Source of the DNA: Rugamonas fusca
Lineage (GTDB): Bacteria > Pseudomonadota > Gammaproteobacteria > Burkholderiales > Burkholderiaceae_D
Assembly (NCBI RefSeq): GCF_014042365.1
Contig: NZ_JACEZS010000003.1
Span: 62,001-126,000 of the forward strand
DNA length: 64,000 bases
Direction of reading: 5' to 3'
Numbering within the stretch: position 1 is the first letter of the stretch; each line of letters begins with the position of its first letter. Shown in pieces: positions 47,804 through 57,924 of this stretch. Position numbers and translations under genes: made by a program. The notes under the pieces were generated by a model. The model was given only the letters and a program-made list of their open reading frames with translations. It searched no databases and was not told where the DNA came from.

Positions 47804-49858
47804 ATGTTCACAAAAATCCTGATCGCCAACCGCGGTGAAATCGCCTGCCGTGTGGCCGCCACCGCGCGCCGCATGGGCATCAAGACGGTCGCCGTCTATT
47901 CCGAGGCCGACGCCAACGCCAAGCACGTGGCCGTGTGTGACGAAGCCGTGCTGCTGGGCCCCGCCCCGGCCAAGGAAAGCTATCTGCGCGGCGACAAGAT
48001 CATCGAAGTGGCGCTGGCCACGGGCGCCCAGGCCATCCACCCCGGCTACGGCTTCCTGTCCGAGAACGCGGAATTCGCCGACGCCTGCGCCGCCGCCGGC
48101 CTGGTGTTCATCGGCCCGCCCGCGTCGGCCATGCGCGCCATGGGTTCCAAGTCCGCCGCCAAGTCGCTGATGGAACAGGCCAACGTGCCGCTGGTGCCCG
48201 GCTACCACGGCGACGAACAGGACGCCGACTTCCTGCACGCCCAGGCCGACCGCATCGGCTACCCCGTGCTGCTCAAGGCTTCCGCCGGCGGCGGTGGCAA
48301 GGGCATGCGCGTGATCGAAGCGTCGGCCGACTTCAAGGCGGCGCTGGCCTCGTGCAAGCGCGAAGCCATCAGCTCCTTCGGCGATGACAAGGTGCTGGCC
48401 GAGAAATACCTGCTGCGCCCCCGCCATATCGAAATCCAGGTGTTCGCCGACACCCATGGCAACTGCATCTACCTGTTCGAGCGCGACTGCTCGGTGCAGC
48501 GCCGCCACCAGAAAGTGCTGGAGGAAGCGCCAGCGCCGAACATGCCGGCCGAACGCCGCGCCGCCATGGGCGAGGCGGCCGTGGCCGCCGCCAAGGCGGT
48601 CGGCTACGTGGGCGCCGGCACGGTGGAATTCATCGCCAACCAGGACGGTTCGTTCTACTTCATGGAGATGAACACCCGCCTGCAGGTCGAGCACCCCGTC
48701 ACGGAAATGATCACCGGCACCGACCTGGTGGAGTGGCAGATCCGCGTGGCGTTCGGCGAAGCGCTGCCGCGCAAGCAGCATGAACTGGCCATCCACGGCC
48801 ACGCCATCGAAGCGCGCATCTACGCCGAGAATCCGGAAAAAGGCTTCCTGCCCTCGATCGGCACGCTGCGCCACATGGACACCCCGGCCGCCGTCAGCTT
48901 CGAACTGGGCGGCGCCCAAGGCACGGGCGTGCCGGCCGCCGTGCGCATCGACTCGGGCGTGCGCGAGGGCGACGCCATCTCGCCGTTCTACGACCCCATG
49001 ATCGCCAAGCTGATCGTGTGGGGCGCCGACCGCAAGCAGGCCCTGGCCCGCATGGCACAGGCGCTGGCGCAGTACAAGATCGTCGGCCTGGCCACCAACA
49101 TCGCCTTCCTCAAGCGCCTGGTGGAAGGCGACGCCTTCGCCGGCGCCGACCTGGACACGGGCCTGATCGAACGCAACCAGGACAGCCTGTTCCCGGCCGC
49201 CCACGCGGCGCCGTCAGCCGCGCTGGCGCTGGCCGCCGTGGCCCTGATCGAAGCGGAGAAGGATGCCTCGGCCGCCCAGTCGGGCGCCAACCGCGCCGAC
49301 CCGTGGGGCCAGGCGCTGGGCTGGCGCATGAACTTCCCGTACGCGCGCGCGCTGTCGTTCACGGACGACTACGCGGCCGCGTTGCCGGCCAAGGCCTACC
49401 ACGTGGCCGTCACCTACCGCGCCACGGACTGGCTGTTCGCGCGCGATGGCGGCGCGCCGCAGGTACTGAGCCTGATGCAGCAAAACGGCGCCGACCTGAG
49501 CATCAAGCTGGGCGACACGGCCGTGCATGGCACCGTGCGCCGCGACGGCGAACTGCTGCACGTGTTCACGGGCGGTCATCACTACCCGCTGCACTACAAT
49601 GATCCGATGGCGCACGCCGGCGAAAGCGAAGCGGAAGGCGGCCGCCTGACGGCGCCCATGCCGGGCAAGGTGGTGGCCGTGCTGGCCGCCAAGGGCCAGG
49701 ACGTCAAGAAGGGCGAGGCGCTGGTGATCATGGAAGCGATGAAGATGGAGCACACCATCGCCGCCCCGCACGACGGCCTGGTGGAAGAAATCCTGTACAA
49801 CGTCGGCGACCAGGTCGCCGATGGCGCGCCGCTGCTGGCGTTCAAGGCGGCGGCGTAA
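47804..49858 (+). CDS. liuD: Methylcrotonyl-CoA carboxylase, biotin-carrying (alpha) subunit
   Basis: A 684-aa subunit with an N-terminal biotin carboxylase domain (about 1-450; KILIANRGEIACRVAATARR, KASAGGGGKGMRVIEA, RLQVEHPVTEMITGTDLVEW). A linker domain follows, then a C-terminal biotinyl domain with the biotin-bearing Lys647 in EAMKMEH. It carboxylates biotin with ATP and bicarbonate for LiuB. Upstream 99 bases hold the GC-rich repeat at 47725. The ribosome site is weak (GAGAGA). Position after bioB puts biotin synthesis between the two carboxylase subunits. Confidence 0.95.
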   Translation: MFTKILIANRGEIACRVAATARRMGIKTVAVYSEADANAKHVAVCDEAVLLGPAPAKESYLRGDKIIEVALATGAQAIHPGYGFLSENAEFADACAAAGLVFIGPPASAMRAMGSKSAAKSLMEQANVPLVPGYHGDEQDADFLHAQADRIGYPVLLKASAGGGGKGMRVIEASADFKAALASCKREAISSFGDDKVLAEKYLLRPRHIEIQVFADTHGNCIYLFERDCSVQRRHQKVLEEAPAPNMPAERRAAMGEAAVAAAKAVGYVGAGTVEFIANQDGSFYFMEMNTRLQVEHPVTEMITGTDLVEWQIRVAFGEALPRKQHELAIHGHAIEARIYAENPEKGFLPSIGTLRHMDTPAAVSFELGGAQGTGVPAAVRIDSGVREGDAISPFYDPMIAKLIVWGADRKQALARMAQALAQYKIVGLATNIAFLKRLVEGDAFAGADLDTGLIERNQDSLFPAAHAAPSAALALAAVALIEAEKDASAAQSGANRADPWGQALGWRMNFPYARALSFTDDYAAALPAKAYHVAVTYRATDWLFARDGGAPQVLSLMQQNGADLSIKLGDTAVHGTVRRDGELLHVFTGGHHYPLHYNDPMAHAGESEAEGGRLTAPMPGKVVAVLAAKGQDVKKGEALVIMEAMKMEHTIAAPHDGLVEEILYNVGDQVADGAPLLAFKAAA

Positions 49859-49870
49859 GCGGAGGGCATC

Positions 49871-50803
49871 ATGCGCATCCTGTTGCACCGCGCGGACGGC
49901 AAGACCGAGCCGTGGATCAAGGACTTCGGCAAATTCCTGCCGGAGGCCGAGATCGCCATCTGGCACGCGGGCGAGAAATCGCCGCCGTGCGACTACGCCG
50001 TGGTGTGGGCGCCGCCGGAAACCATGCTGCCCGAGCTGGCCGATGTGAAAGCCATCTTCAACACGGGGGCAGGGGTGGACGCGCTGCTCAAGTTCGGCGA
50101 CGCGCTGCCGCGCCACGTGCCCATCATCCGCCTGGGCGACGCCGGCATGGCCGCCCAGATGGCCGAGTACGTGGTGCACGCCGTGCTGCGCTACTTCCGC
50201 CGTTTCGACCAGTACGAAGCCCAGGCCCGGGCCGGCACCTGGGCCCCGCTGCCGCAGCACCACCGCGAGGACTTCACGGTCGGCGTGCTGGGCATGGGTG
50301 CACTGGGCGGACAGGTGCTCAAGGCGCTGGCGCCGTTCGGCTTCCCGCTGCGCGGCTGGAGCCGCACCGAGAAAAGCGTGGCCGGCGTGCAGTGCTACCA
50401 CGGCCCGGCCGGACTGGACACCTTCCTGCGCGGCACCCGCGTGCTGGTGTGCATGCTGCCGCTCACGCCCGACACCAGCAACATCATCGACCGCAGCAAC
50501 ATGTCCAAGCTGCCGCAAGGGGCATACCTGATCAACGTGGCGCGCGGCGCCCACCTGGCCGAACCGGATTTGCTCAACCTGATCAAGGCCGGCCACATCG
50601 CCGGCGCCACGCTGGACGTGTTCCGCAACGAACCGCTGCCGGCCCAGCACCCGTTCTGGCAGGAGCCGCGCATCACCATCACGCCGCACATCTCCGCGCT
50701 CACGCTGCGCCGCGAAAGCGTGCAGCAGATCGCTGGAAAAATACGCAAGATCGAAAACGGCGAAATGGTCGACGGCATCGTCGACCGCAACCTGGGATAT
50801 TGA
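49871..50803 (+). CDS. GhrA-like glyoxylate/hydroxypyruvate reductase
   Basis: A 310-aa D-2-hydroxyacid dehydrogenase. The NAD(P)-binding motif is VGVLGMGALGGQVLKAL (about 137-155); catalytic Arg and Glu are in NVARGAHLAEPDLL and DVFRNEPLP, and His in TPHISALTLR. This motif set (the ISA with His, and the missing N-terminal catalytic-domain insert) fits GhrA. The ATG at 49871 follows GGAGGG and lies 12 bases after liuD. Its presence between liuD and liuE is not explained by the leucine pathway; it may reduce a 2-keto acid. Confidence 0.9.
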   Translation: MRILLHRADGKTEPWIKDFGKFLPEAEIAIWHAGEKSPPCDYAVVWAPPETMLPELADVKAIFNTGAGVDALLKFGDALPRHVPIIRLGDAGMAAQMAEYVVHAVLRYFRRFDQYEAQARAGTWAPLPQHHREDFTVGVLGMGALGGQVLKALAPFGFPLRGWSRTEKSVAGVQCYHGPAGLDTFLRGTRVLVCMLPLTPDTSNIIDRSNMSKLPQGAYLINVARGAHLAEPDLLNLIKAGHIAGATLDVFRNEPLPAQHPFWQEPRITITPHISALTLRRESVQQIAGKIRKIENGEMVDGIVDRNLGY

Positions 50804-50807
50804 ACAC

Positions 50808-51728
50808 ATGAACAAGCAAGCTAGCCTGCCCAAGCAAGTCAAGATCGTCGAAGTGGGGCCGCGCGACGGCCTGCAGAACGAGAAGGAAAACGTCCCGGCC
50901 GACGTGAAGATCGAACTGGTGAACCGCCTCGCCAGCGCCGGCTTCCAGAACATCGAGGCGGCATCGTTCGTGTCGCCCAAGTGGGTGCCGCAGATGGCCA
51001 CCAGCCGCGACGTGATGGACGCCATCGTGCGCAAGCCGGGCGTGATCTACTCGGCCCTCACGCCCAACATGCAAGGATTTGAAGCGGCGCTGGCCGCCCG
51101 TGCCGACGAAGTGGTGATTTTCGGCTCGGCCTCGGAAGCGTTCTCGCAAAAGAACATCAACTGCTCGATCGCCGAATCGATCGCCCGCTTCGAAGGCGTG
51201 GCCAAGGCCGCCAAGGATAACGGCCTGCGCCTGCGCGGCAGCATCAGCTGCGCCTTCGGCTGCCCCTACCAGGGCGAGGTGCCGCTGGACGCGGTGGCCG
51301 ACGTGGTGGGCCGCATGCGCGACCTGGGCTGCGACGAGATCGACATCGCCGACACCATCGGCGTGGCCACCCCGCGCCAGACGCAGGCGGTGATGGAGCG
51401 GGCCGCCGCCGCGTTCCGGCTGGACGGCCTGTCGGGCCACTTCCACGACACCTACGGCCAGGCGCTGGCCAACATCTACGCCAGCATGGAAGTGGGGATC
51501 GCCATCTTCCACTCGTCCGTGTCCGGCCTGGGCGGCTGCCCGTACGCCAAGGGCGCCACCGGCAACGTGGCCACCGAGGATGTGCTGTACATGATGCAGG
51601 GGCTGGGTGTGGCAACGGGCATCGACCTCGACATCGTGGTCGACGCCGGCCAGTTCATCTCGCAATTCCTGGGCCGCAAGGGCGCCAGCCGCGCCGGCAA
51701 CGCCATCGCCGCCAAGCGCGCGAATTAA
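50808..51728 (+). CDS. liuE: Hydroxymethylglutaryl-CoA lyase
   Basis: A 306-aa TIM-barrel lyase splitting HMG-CoA into acetoacetate and acetyl-CoA, the last step of the leucine-specific pathway. Signatures: VKIVEVGPRDGLQNEKENV, SFVSPKWVPQMATSRDVM, the metal ligands in SGHFHDTYGQALANIY, and the catalytic Cys in VSGLGGCPYAKGATGNVATE. The ATG at 50808 lies four bases after the reductase stop. A REP hairpin and a bidirectional terminator follow. Confidence 0.95.
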   Translation: MNKQASLPKQVKIVEVGPRDGLQNEKENVPADVKIELVNRLASAGFQNIEAASFVSPKWVPQMATSRDVMDAIVRKPGVIYSALTPNMQGFEAALAARADEVVIFGSASEAFSQKNINCSIAESIARFEGVAKAAKDNGLRLRGSISCAFGCPYQGEVPLDAVADVVGRMRDLGCDEIDIADTIGVATPRQTQAVMERAAAAFRLDGLSGHFHDTYGQALANIYASMEVGIAIFHSSVSGLGGCPYAKGATGNVATEDVLYMMQGLGVATGIDLDIVVDAGQFISQFLGRKGASRAGNAIAAKRAN

Positions 51729-51734
51729 CTCGAA

Positions 51735-51798
51735 GCAAAATCGGGGACGTAACACGGTTTTCCCGAGCGGAAAAACCGTGTTACGTCCCCGATTTTGC
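51735..51798. repeat. REP-type perfect hairpin with 27-bp arms
   Basis: Left arm 51735-51761 and right arm 51772-51798 are perfect complements around a 10-base loop. The core GGGGACGTAACACGG is shared with the window-start fragment and, in part, with the hairpin at 25416. It begins six bases after the liuE stop codon. Perfect arms suggest recent spread or selection for pairing. Confidence 0.8.
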
Positions 51799-51811
51799 GG
51801 GCGGGAATGGA

Positions 51812-51847
51812 AAAACCCCGTGTGACGTTGCCATCACACGGGGTTTT
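51812..51847. terminator. Bidirectional terminator between liuE and tRNA-Pro
   Basis: A 14-bp perfect stem, AAAACCCCGTGTGA with TCACACGGGGTTTT, around eight bases. T-runs lie on both strands, so it can end the liu transcript and the oppositely transcribed tRNA. Confidence 0.88.
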
Positions 51848-51853
51848 AAATTT

Positions 51854-51930
<77 letters not shown>

Positions 51931-52055
51931 AATAAAGAGAATCATACAGACTCAAGCACGATCCGTCAAGGGTCAAGCCAAACAGTATGTACCATGGCGC
52001 GAATTTTTCAAGGTAAATGGCAGAAAATTCAAGGTTGATGCCACACGAAGCCCGC

Positions 52056-52970
52056 TTATTCGGCACCATCCGCCTTCATCTTCAGGGCCAGTTCGTACAG
52101 CGCGTTCTTCTTGCGCCCCGTGATCTGCGCCGCCAGCGAGGCCGCCTGCTTGACCGGGCATTCGGCCAGCAATATGGACAGGATGCGCTCGGCCTCCGCG
52201 TCCTGCGCCTCGTCGGCAGCCGGGGCGCCGGCCAGCAGCACCACGAATTCGCCTTTTTCCCGGTGCGGGTCGGCCTTGATCCACGCTTCGGCCTCGGACA
52301 GCGGGCAGCGGTGGATTTCCTCGAACATCTTGGTCAGCTCGCGCGCGAACACCACCTGGCGCTCCGGCTCGAACACGGCCGCCAGCGCGCCGGCGCAATC
52401 GAGGATGCGGTGCGGCGCCTCGTAGAACACCATGGTGGCCGTCACGCCCCGCAGCGACTGCAAAAACGATTCGCGCTGCCTGGCCTTGGCCGGCAGGAAG
52501 CCGACGAAGTAGAACTGGTCGTTCACCAGCCCGCTGGCCGACAAGGCCGTCACGGCCGCCGAGGCGCCCGGCAGCGGCAGCACGCGCAGCCCCGCCGCGC
52601 GCACGGCGTCCACGATGCGCGCGCCGGGGTCGGACACGGCCGGCGTGCCGGCGTCCGACACCAGCGCGATCCGCTCGCCCGCCTGCAGGCGCGCGATCAG
52701 CGTGTCGGCCACTTCGCGCTCGTTGTGCTGGTGGGCGGCGATCAGGGGCTGGTGCAGGCCGAAGCGGTTCATTAGCTGGGCCGTGTTGCGGGTATCTTCG
52801 CACGCCACCGCGTTGACCAGGCTCAAGACATGCAGCGCGCGCAAGCTAATGTCAGTGACATTGCCGATCGGCGTCGCCACTACATACAATGTTGCGCTAG
52901 GATAGGTCTGGTGCGCCATTTCGCCCATCACGGGCAGGGTGGCGATGGTGCTGGAATCTTGTACGGTCAT
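52056..52970 (-). CDS. rsmI: 16S rRNA (cytidine-1402-2'-O)-methyltransferase
   Basis: A protein of up to 304 aa. RsmI puts the 2'-O-methyl on C1402 of 16S rRNA at the decoding centre, using SAM. Tetrapyrrole-methylase-fold signatures: LYVVATPIGNVTDISLRAL, EDTRNTAQLMNRFG, IALVSDAGTPAVSDPGARIV and LPGASAAVTALSASGL. Compared with E. coli RsmI, the ATG at 52970 adds about 17 residues; ATGs at 52928 or 52919 give a closer N-terminus. If 52970 is used, only ten bases separate it from the divergent lpoA start. The order rsmI, lpoA, yraN, diaA, dolP is conserved in many proteobacteria. Confidence 0.93.
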   Translation of the reverse strand: MTVQDSSTIATLPVMGEMAHQTYPSATLYVVATPIGNVTDISLRALHVLSLVNAVACEDTRNTAQLMNRFGLHQPLIAAHQHNEREVADTLIARLQAGERIALVSDAGTPAVSDPGARIVDAVRAAGLRVLPLPGASAAVTALSASGLVNDQFYFVGFLPAKARQRESFLQSLRGVTATMVFYEAPHRILDCAGALAAVFEPERQVVFARELTKMFEEIHRCPLSEAEAWIKADPHREKGEFVVLLAGAPAADEAQDAEAERILSILLAECPVKQAASLAAQITGRKKNALYELALKMKADGAE

Positions 52971-52980
52971 TGGGGGTAGG

Positions 52981-54321
52981 ATGCTGGCTAAAAGTGTGAG
53001 ATTGCTGTTGCTGGGCATGGTGGCCGGACTGGCCGGCTGCAGCACGCCCTGTGACGCGCCCGGGCGATTGTGCGCGCCTATCACCTCAATTACAAGCCCA
53101 CCGCCCGCGCCCGTCGCGGCCCCGGCGCCGCGGCCCGCCCCCGCACCACCGCCGGCGCGGGTGGAAACCTTCGCCGTCGCCATGCCCGGCGCCGCCGGCC
53201 AGTCCGGTGCGACGGGCACGGCCATGCCATCGCTGGCCAACGGGCCTGGCACCACGCCGGCGCCCGACATGGACGCCATCCCCTCCAACGCGCCGCTGCG
53301 CGTGGCGCTGCTGTTGCCGCTGCGCTCGGACACGCTGGGCCAGGCCGCCGCCGCCGTCAAGGCCGGCTTCCTGGCCGCCTGGGAGCGCGACCGCGACGGC
53401 GTCACCGTCACCGTGGCCGACACCGGTGACGCGACCAGCGACGTGCTGGCCACCTACGCCAGCGCCCAGGAACAGGCGGACCTGATCGTGGGACCGCTGG
53501 GCCGCTCGGCCGTCGGCGCGCTGGCCGCCAGTCCGCTGCTGCGCAAGCCCACCATCGCCCTCAACACGCCAGAAGGCTACGGCAATCCCGGCCAGTCGCC
53601 ACTGCCGGCGCGCATGCTGGCCATGGGCCTGTCGATCGAAGAGGAGGCGCGCCAGGCCGCCAACTGGGCGTCCAGCGAACATCCGGGCGCCAGCGCGCTG
53701 GTGCTGGCCACCGGCACGCCGTGGCAGCGCCGCATCGCCGCCGCCTTCACCAGCCAGTGGCAGCGCCAGGGACTGGCCGTCAAGACGGTGGAACTGGGCG
53801 CGGCCAACGGCTACCTGAACGACCCGGAACTGGTGCAGCTGCGCGCGCGCCTGCAAACGGACGCGCCCGGCCTGCTGTTCGCCGCGCTGGACGCGGCCCA
53901 GGCCCGCCAGCTGCGTGGTGCGCTCGAAGGCGCGCTGCCGGAGCTGCCGCCCATTTACGGCACCTCCTCGCTCAATCCCGGCAACGGCAGCAACTTCCCC
54001 ACCCAGGAGCTCGATGGCGTGCGGCTGCTGGACCTGCCATGGCAACTGCAGGCCGACCATCCGGCCGTGATGGTCTATCCTCATCCGCCCCAGCCCGAGG
54101 AGCGCAAGCCCGGCGCGGCCGACCTGGAACGGCTGTACGCGCTGGGCATCGACGCCTACCGCGTGGCGCGCGAGATCGGCCACCATGCGGGCGTGCGCTT
54201 CCAGCTCGATGGCGTGACGGGACGGCTGACGGTCAGCTTCGGCCAGGGTCCGGCCAGTTTCGAGCGCATCGAGCAGGCCGCCGTGTACAAGAACGGCGTG
54301 CCGCAGCCTGTGGCGCCGTGA
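52981..54321 (+). CDS. lpoA: LpoA-like penicillin-binding protein activator lipoprotein
   Basis: A 446-aa outer-membrane lipoprotein. In E. coli LpoA activates PBP1a by reaching through the periplasm. Signal: [20 protein letters not shown] with lipid Cys20. It is followed by a Pro/Ala-rich linker (about 40-90) and a C-terminal periplasmic-binding-like fold ([29 protein letters not shown] stretches, [20 protein letters not shown]). The long TPR-rich N-terminal domain of E. coli LpoA is missing, as is usual in betaproteobacteria. The ribosome site GGGGGTAGG is very close to the ATG. First gene of the lpoA-yraN unit. Confidence 0.86.
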   Translation: MLAKSVRLLLLGMVAGLAGCSTPCDAPGRLCAPITSITSPPPAPVAAPAPRPAPAPPPARVETFAVAMPGAAGQSGATGTAMPSLANGPGTTPAPDMDAIPSNAPLRVALLLPLRSDTLGQAAAAVKAGFLAAWERDRDGVTVTVADTGDATSDVLATYASAQEQADLIVGPLGRSAVGALAASPLLRKPTIALNTPEGYGNPGQSPLPARMLAMGLSIEEEARQAANWASSEHPGASALVLATGTPWQRRIAAAFTSQWQRQGLAVKTVELGAANGYLNDPELVQLRARLQTDAPGLLFAALDAAQARQLRGALEGALPELPPIYGTSSLNPGNGSNFPTQELDGVRLLDLPWQLQADHPAVMVYPHPPQPEERKPGAADLERLYALGIDAYRVAREIGHHAGVRFQLDGVTGRLTVSFGQGPASFERIEQAAVYKNGVPQPVAP

Positions 54322-54328
54322 GCACGCC

Positions 54329-54679
54329 ATGGCCCGCACCGAGCGCCAGCAAACGGGCAGCGAGGGCGAGGACGAGGCGCTGGCCCACCTGGCCCGGCAC
54401 GGCCTGACGCTGGTGGCCCGCAATTTCCTGTGCAAGGGCGGCGAGATCGACCTGATCATGCGCGACGGCGCCCACCTGGTGTTCATCGAAGTGCGGCGCC
54501 GCTCCGACATGCGCCACGGCGGGGCCGCCGCCAGCATCACGGCGCGCAAGCAGCAGCGCATGGTGCGCGCGGCCCAGGTCTACCTGCAGCGCTGCGCCAC
54601 GCTGCCGCCGTGCCGCTTCGACGTGGTGGCCATCGACGCCGGCCAGTTGCGCTGGCTGCGCAATGTGCTGCAAATGTAA
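54329..54679 (+). CDS. yraN: YraN family protein (UPF0102), nuclease-fold
   Basis: A 116-aa small protein with the restriction-endonuclease-like core of Yra[21 protein letters not shown], then [19 protein letters not shown], in which the Asp and Glu-x-Val correspond to the nuclease D...ExK-type site. Family function is not settled; links to DNA processing have been proposed. The ATG at 54329 lies seven bases after lpoA. It overlaps nothing downstream; a TATAAT promoter for diaA follows. Confidence 0.9.
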   Translation: MARTERQQTGSEGEDEALAHLARHGLTLVARNFLCKGGEIDLIMRDGAHLVFIEVRRRSDMRHGGAAASITARKQQRMVRAAQVYLQRCATLPPCRFDVVAIDAGQLRWLRNVLQM

Positions 54680-54721
54680 GCATTTTTTTCAGCGCTTGTG
54701 GGGCGGGCACGGCCATTGCAC

Positions 54722-55975
<1,254 letters not shown>

Positions 55976-55994
55976 AGGCCGGCACGGACCTCAA

Positions 55995-56024
55995 AAGACA
56001 CGCTTAAGAATACGGGTCTATAAT
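55995..56024 (+). promoter_or_regulatory. Candidate sigma-70 promoter of the TlpA-like gene
   Basis: AAGACA (55995-56000) and a perfect TATAAT (56019-56024) are 18 bases apart, 20 bases after the dolP stop. Transcription would start near 56031, giving a leader of about 28 bases to the ATG at 56059. Confidence 0.55.
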
Positions 56025-56058
56025 GGCCCGTACATTATCCAGCTGCTCCATTTTGACC

Positions 56059-56580
56059 ATGCAAGCGACCACTTCCTCCTCCAAAGCCTGGCTCAAGCCC
56101 GCGCTGGCCGCCGTGCTGCTGGCCGGTGCCGGCCTGGCCGCCTACGCCACGCTGAACCAGCACAGCAGCGCGCCCGCCGTCACCTTCATGAGCATCAAGG
56201 GCGAGAAGATTTCGCCCGAGAGCCTGCATGGCAAGGTGGTGATGGTCAATTTCTGGGCCACCTCGTGCGCGACCTGCGTGGCCGAGATGCCGCAGATGGT
56301 GGAAACGTACAATAAGTACAAGTCGCAGGGACTGGAATTCGTGGCCGTAGCCATGAAATACGACCCGCCCAACTACGTTGTCAACTACACCGAAACGCGC
56401 CAGCTGCCGTTCAAGGTGGCGCTGGACGTGAGCGGTGACGCGGCCAAGGCCTACGGCGACGTGGCCATGACGCCCACCACCTTCGTCATCGACAAGGATG
56501 GCAAGATCCTCAAGCGCTACGTGGGCCAGCCGGAATTCCCGGCCCTGCACAAGCTGCTGGAAAAAGCCCTGCAAGGATGA
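56059..56580 (+). CDS. TlpA-like periplasmic thiol-disulfide protein
   Basis: A 173-aa thioredoxin-fold protein anchored by an N-terminal hydrophobic segment (about 11-31, LKPALAAVLLAGAGLAAYA). The active site is CATC (Cys70, Cys73) in NFWATSCATCVAEMPQM, and the cis-Pro loop is MTPTTFVIDKDGK. Such proteins reduce periplasmic disulfides, for example in cytochrome c maturation or copper handling; the partner is not seen. An ATG 36 bases upstream is possible. A strong bidirectional terminator follows the stop directly. Confidence 0.9.
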   Translation: MQATTSSSKAWLKPALAAVLLAGAGLAAYATLNQHSSAPAVTFMSIKGEKISPESLHGKVVMVNFWATSCATCVAEMPQMVETYNKYKSQGLEFVAVAMKYDPPNYVVNYTETRQLPFKVALDVSGDAAKAYGDVAMTPTTFVIDKDGKILKRYVGQPEFPALHKLLEKALQG

Positions 56581-56581
56581 A

Positions 56582-56607
56582 AAAAGGAGCCGCCGGCTCC
56601 TTTTTTT
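56582..56607. terminator. Bidirectional rho-independent terminator
   Basis: A perfect stem AAAAGGAGCC/GGCTCCTTTT with loop GCC, flanked by T-runs on both strands. It ends the TlpA-like gene and, from the other side, the globin-barrel fusion gene whose stop is at 56611. Confidence 0.92.
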
Positions 56608-56610
56608 ACG

Positions 56611-57915
56611 TCAGAAGCCAGCCTGCAGCGACAGGTAGGGGCCGCGCTGGCGCACCGGATTGAACACCGTGATATCGCCCAGCACCGCGTAGGCCGCCGT
56701 CACCGACACCTGCTTGGTCGGGAACCAGGCCACGAACGCGTCGTAATACGCCTTCTCGTTGTCCACGCTCAGGTTGTGCGGTTTGCGGCGGTATTCCACG
56801 CCCAGCACCAGCTTGCGGTCGGCCAGCCAGGCCAGCGACACTTCCGGCATCAGCCGCATGCTGTCGCCGCGGTCGCCGCCAAAGCCCAGTAAACCCATCT
56901 GGTTGGCGCGGGTGGCGCGCACGGTGCCGTTCAACAGCAGGCTGTGTTCGAGCAGCAGCTTGGTGGCCGCCACGTAGTAGTCGTAGCCGTGGTCGTCGCG
57001 TGCGCCCAGCTGGCGCACATCCGTCACCCCCAGCGCGCCCAGGCCGCCGATACCCTTGTCACGCTTGTAGAGCACACCGATGGCCAGCTGCGGCAGCAGG
57101 CTGTCCTGGCCGTAGACGGCGTCGCCGGCCACGCGCAGCTTGAGGCCGATGATGTCCTGGCGCAGCCGCAGCCGGTCCAGCGGCGCCAGGCTGCCCGCGA
57201 AAGTCTGTTCGGCCAGCGACAACTCCAGCCGGTCGGCCACGCCCACGGCCACGCCGCCACTGCCCAGCGCGTAGTCCTGCGTGTGCACCCACGTGTAATG
57301 GACGTTGGCGCCCCAGCTGTCGCGGGTGCCGTAGCCGCCGATCAGGGCCCACGGCGTCAGGCCGCCGCCGGCCGCGCCTTCCAGCTGGCTCACGCCGCCC
57401 GTGGCCAGCAACTTGCCCAGGTCCGGCCGGCCCATATCGGCGCGCGCGGTGACGATCATGGACCGCATCGGCGCCAGCCTGGCGATCAGGCGGTTGGCCA
57501 CGCCGTTGGGCACCTGGTTGCGCGCCATGGCCAGTTGCAGGTCCTCGGCCAGCGCATTGAACTGGGCGTCGGTGATCTTCAGGTCCTGGTGCACGGTGGC
57601 CATGTCGCGCACGGTGCCCACGCCGTCCATGGTCTTGTCGCGGTACTTGCCGGTGTAGGTGCAGGGGCCGCCGCTCACTTCGCAGAACTGCTCGCCCAGG
57701 CGCGTGGCCAGCTGCTCCATGTCGAAATCCTCGAAGCTGTCGCGGATCTTCGGATCGGCCAGCACCAGTGGAATGAAGGTGGCGACGATCTTGTGGATGC
57801 CCTCCTGGCCGCCCAGCCCACGGTAGACGGCATCGTCCGGGGCGGGCGCCTGCGCCATGGCCAGCGTGGCTGGCAGCAGCAGCGCCAGTCCCGCCAGCGT
57901 CATCTGTCGGCCCAT
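56611..57915 (-). CDS. Exported truncated hemoglobin fused to DUF3034-like outer-membrane barrel
   Basis: A 434-aa two-part protein. A Sec signal peptide ends near AMA-QAP (residue 21). Residues about 28-155 are a group I truncated hemoglobin: VYRGLGGQEGIHKIVATF, then LGEQFCEVSGGPCTYTGKYR and TVHQDLKITDAQFNALAEDL, where His109 is the expected heme-binding F8 His. The usual B10 Tyr seems replaced (TFIPLVLADP). Residues about 165-434 match DUF3034-like barrels: alternating strands (WGANVHYTWVHTQDYALG, YDYYVAATKLLLEHSLLLNG) ending in the aromatic LQAGF used for barrel assembly. The globin would sit on the periplasmic side. The thioesterase gene lies nine bases upstream, same strand. Confidence 0.8.
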   Translation of the reverse strand: MGRQMTLAGLALLLPATLAMAQAPAPDDAVYRGLGGQEGIHKIVATFIPLVLADPKIRDSFEDFDMEQLATRLGEQFCEVSGGPCTYTGKYRDKTMDGVGTVRDMATVHQDLKITDAQFNALAEDLQLAMARNQVPNGVANRLIARLAPMRSMIVTARADMGRPDLGKLLATGGVSQLEGAAGGGLTPWALIGGYGTRDSWGANVHYTWVHTQDYALGSGGVAVGVADRLELSLAEQTFAGSLAPLDRLRLRQDIIGLKLRVAGDAVYGQDSLLPQLAIGVLYKRDKGIGGLGALGVTDVRQLGARDDHGYDYYVAATKLLLEHSLLLNGTVRATRANQMGLLGFGGDRGDSMRLMPEVSLAWLADRKLVLGVEYRRKPHNLSVDNEKAYYDAFVAWFPTKQVSVTAAYAVLGDITVFNPVRQRGPYLSLQAGF

Positions 57916-57924
57916 CGCGCCTCC

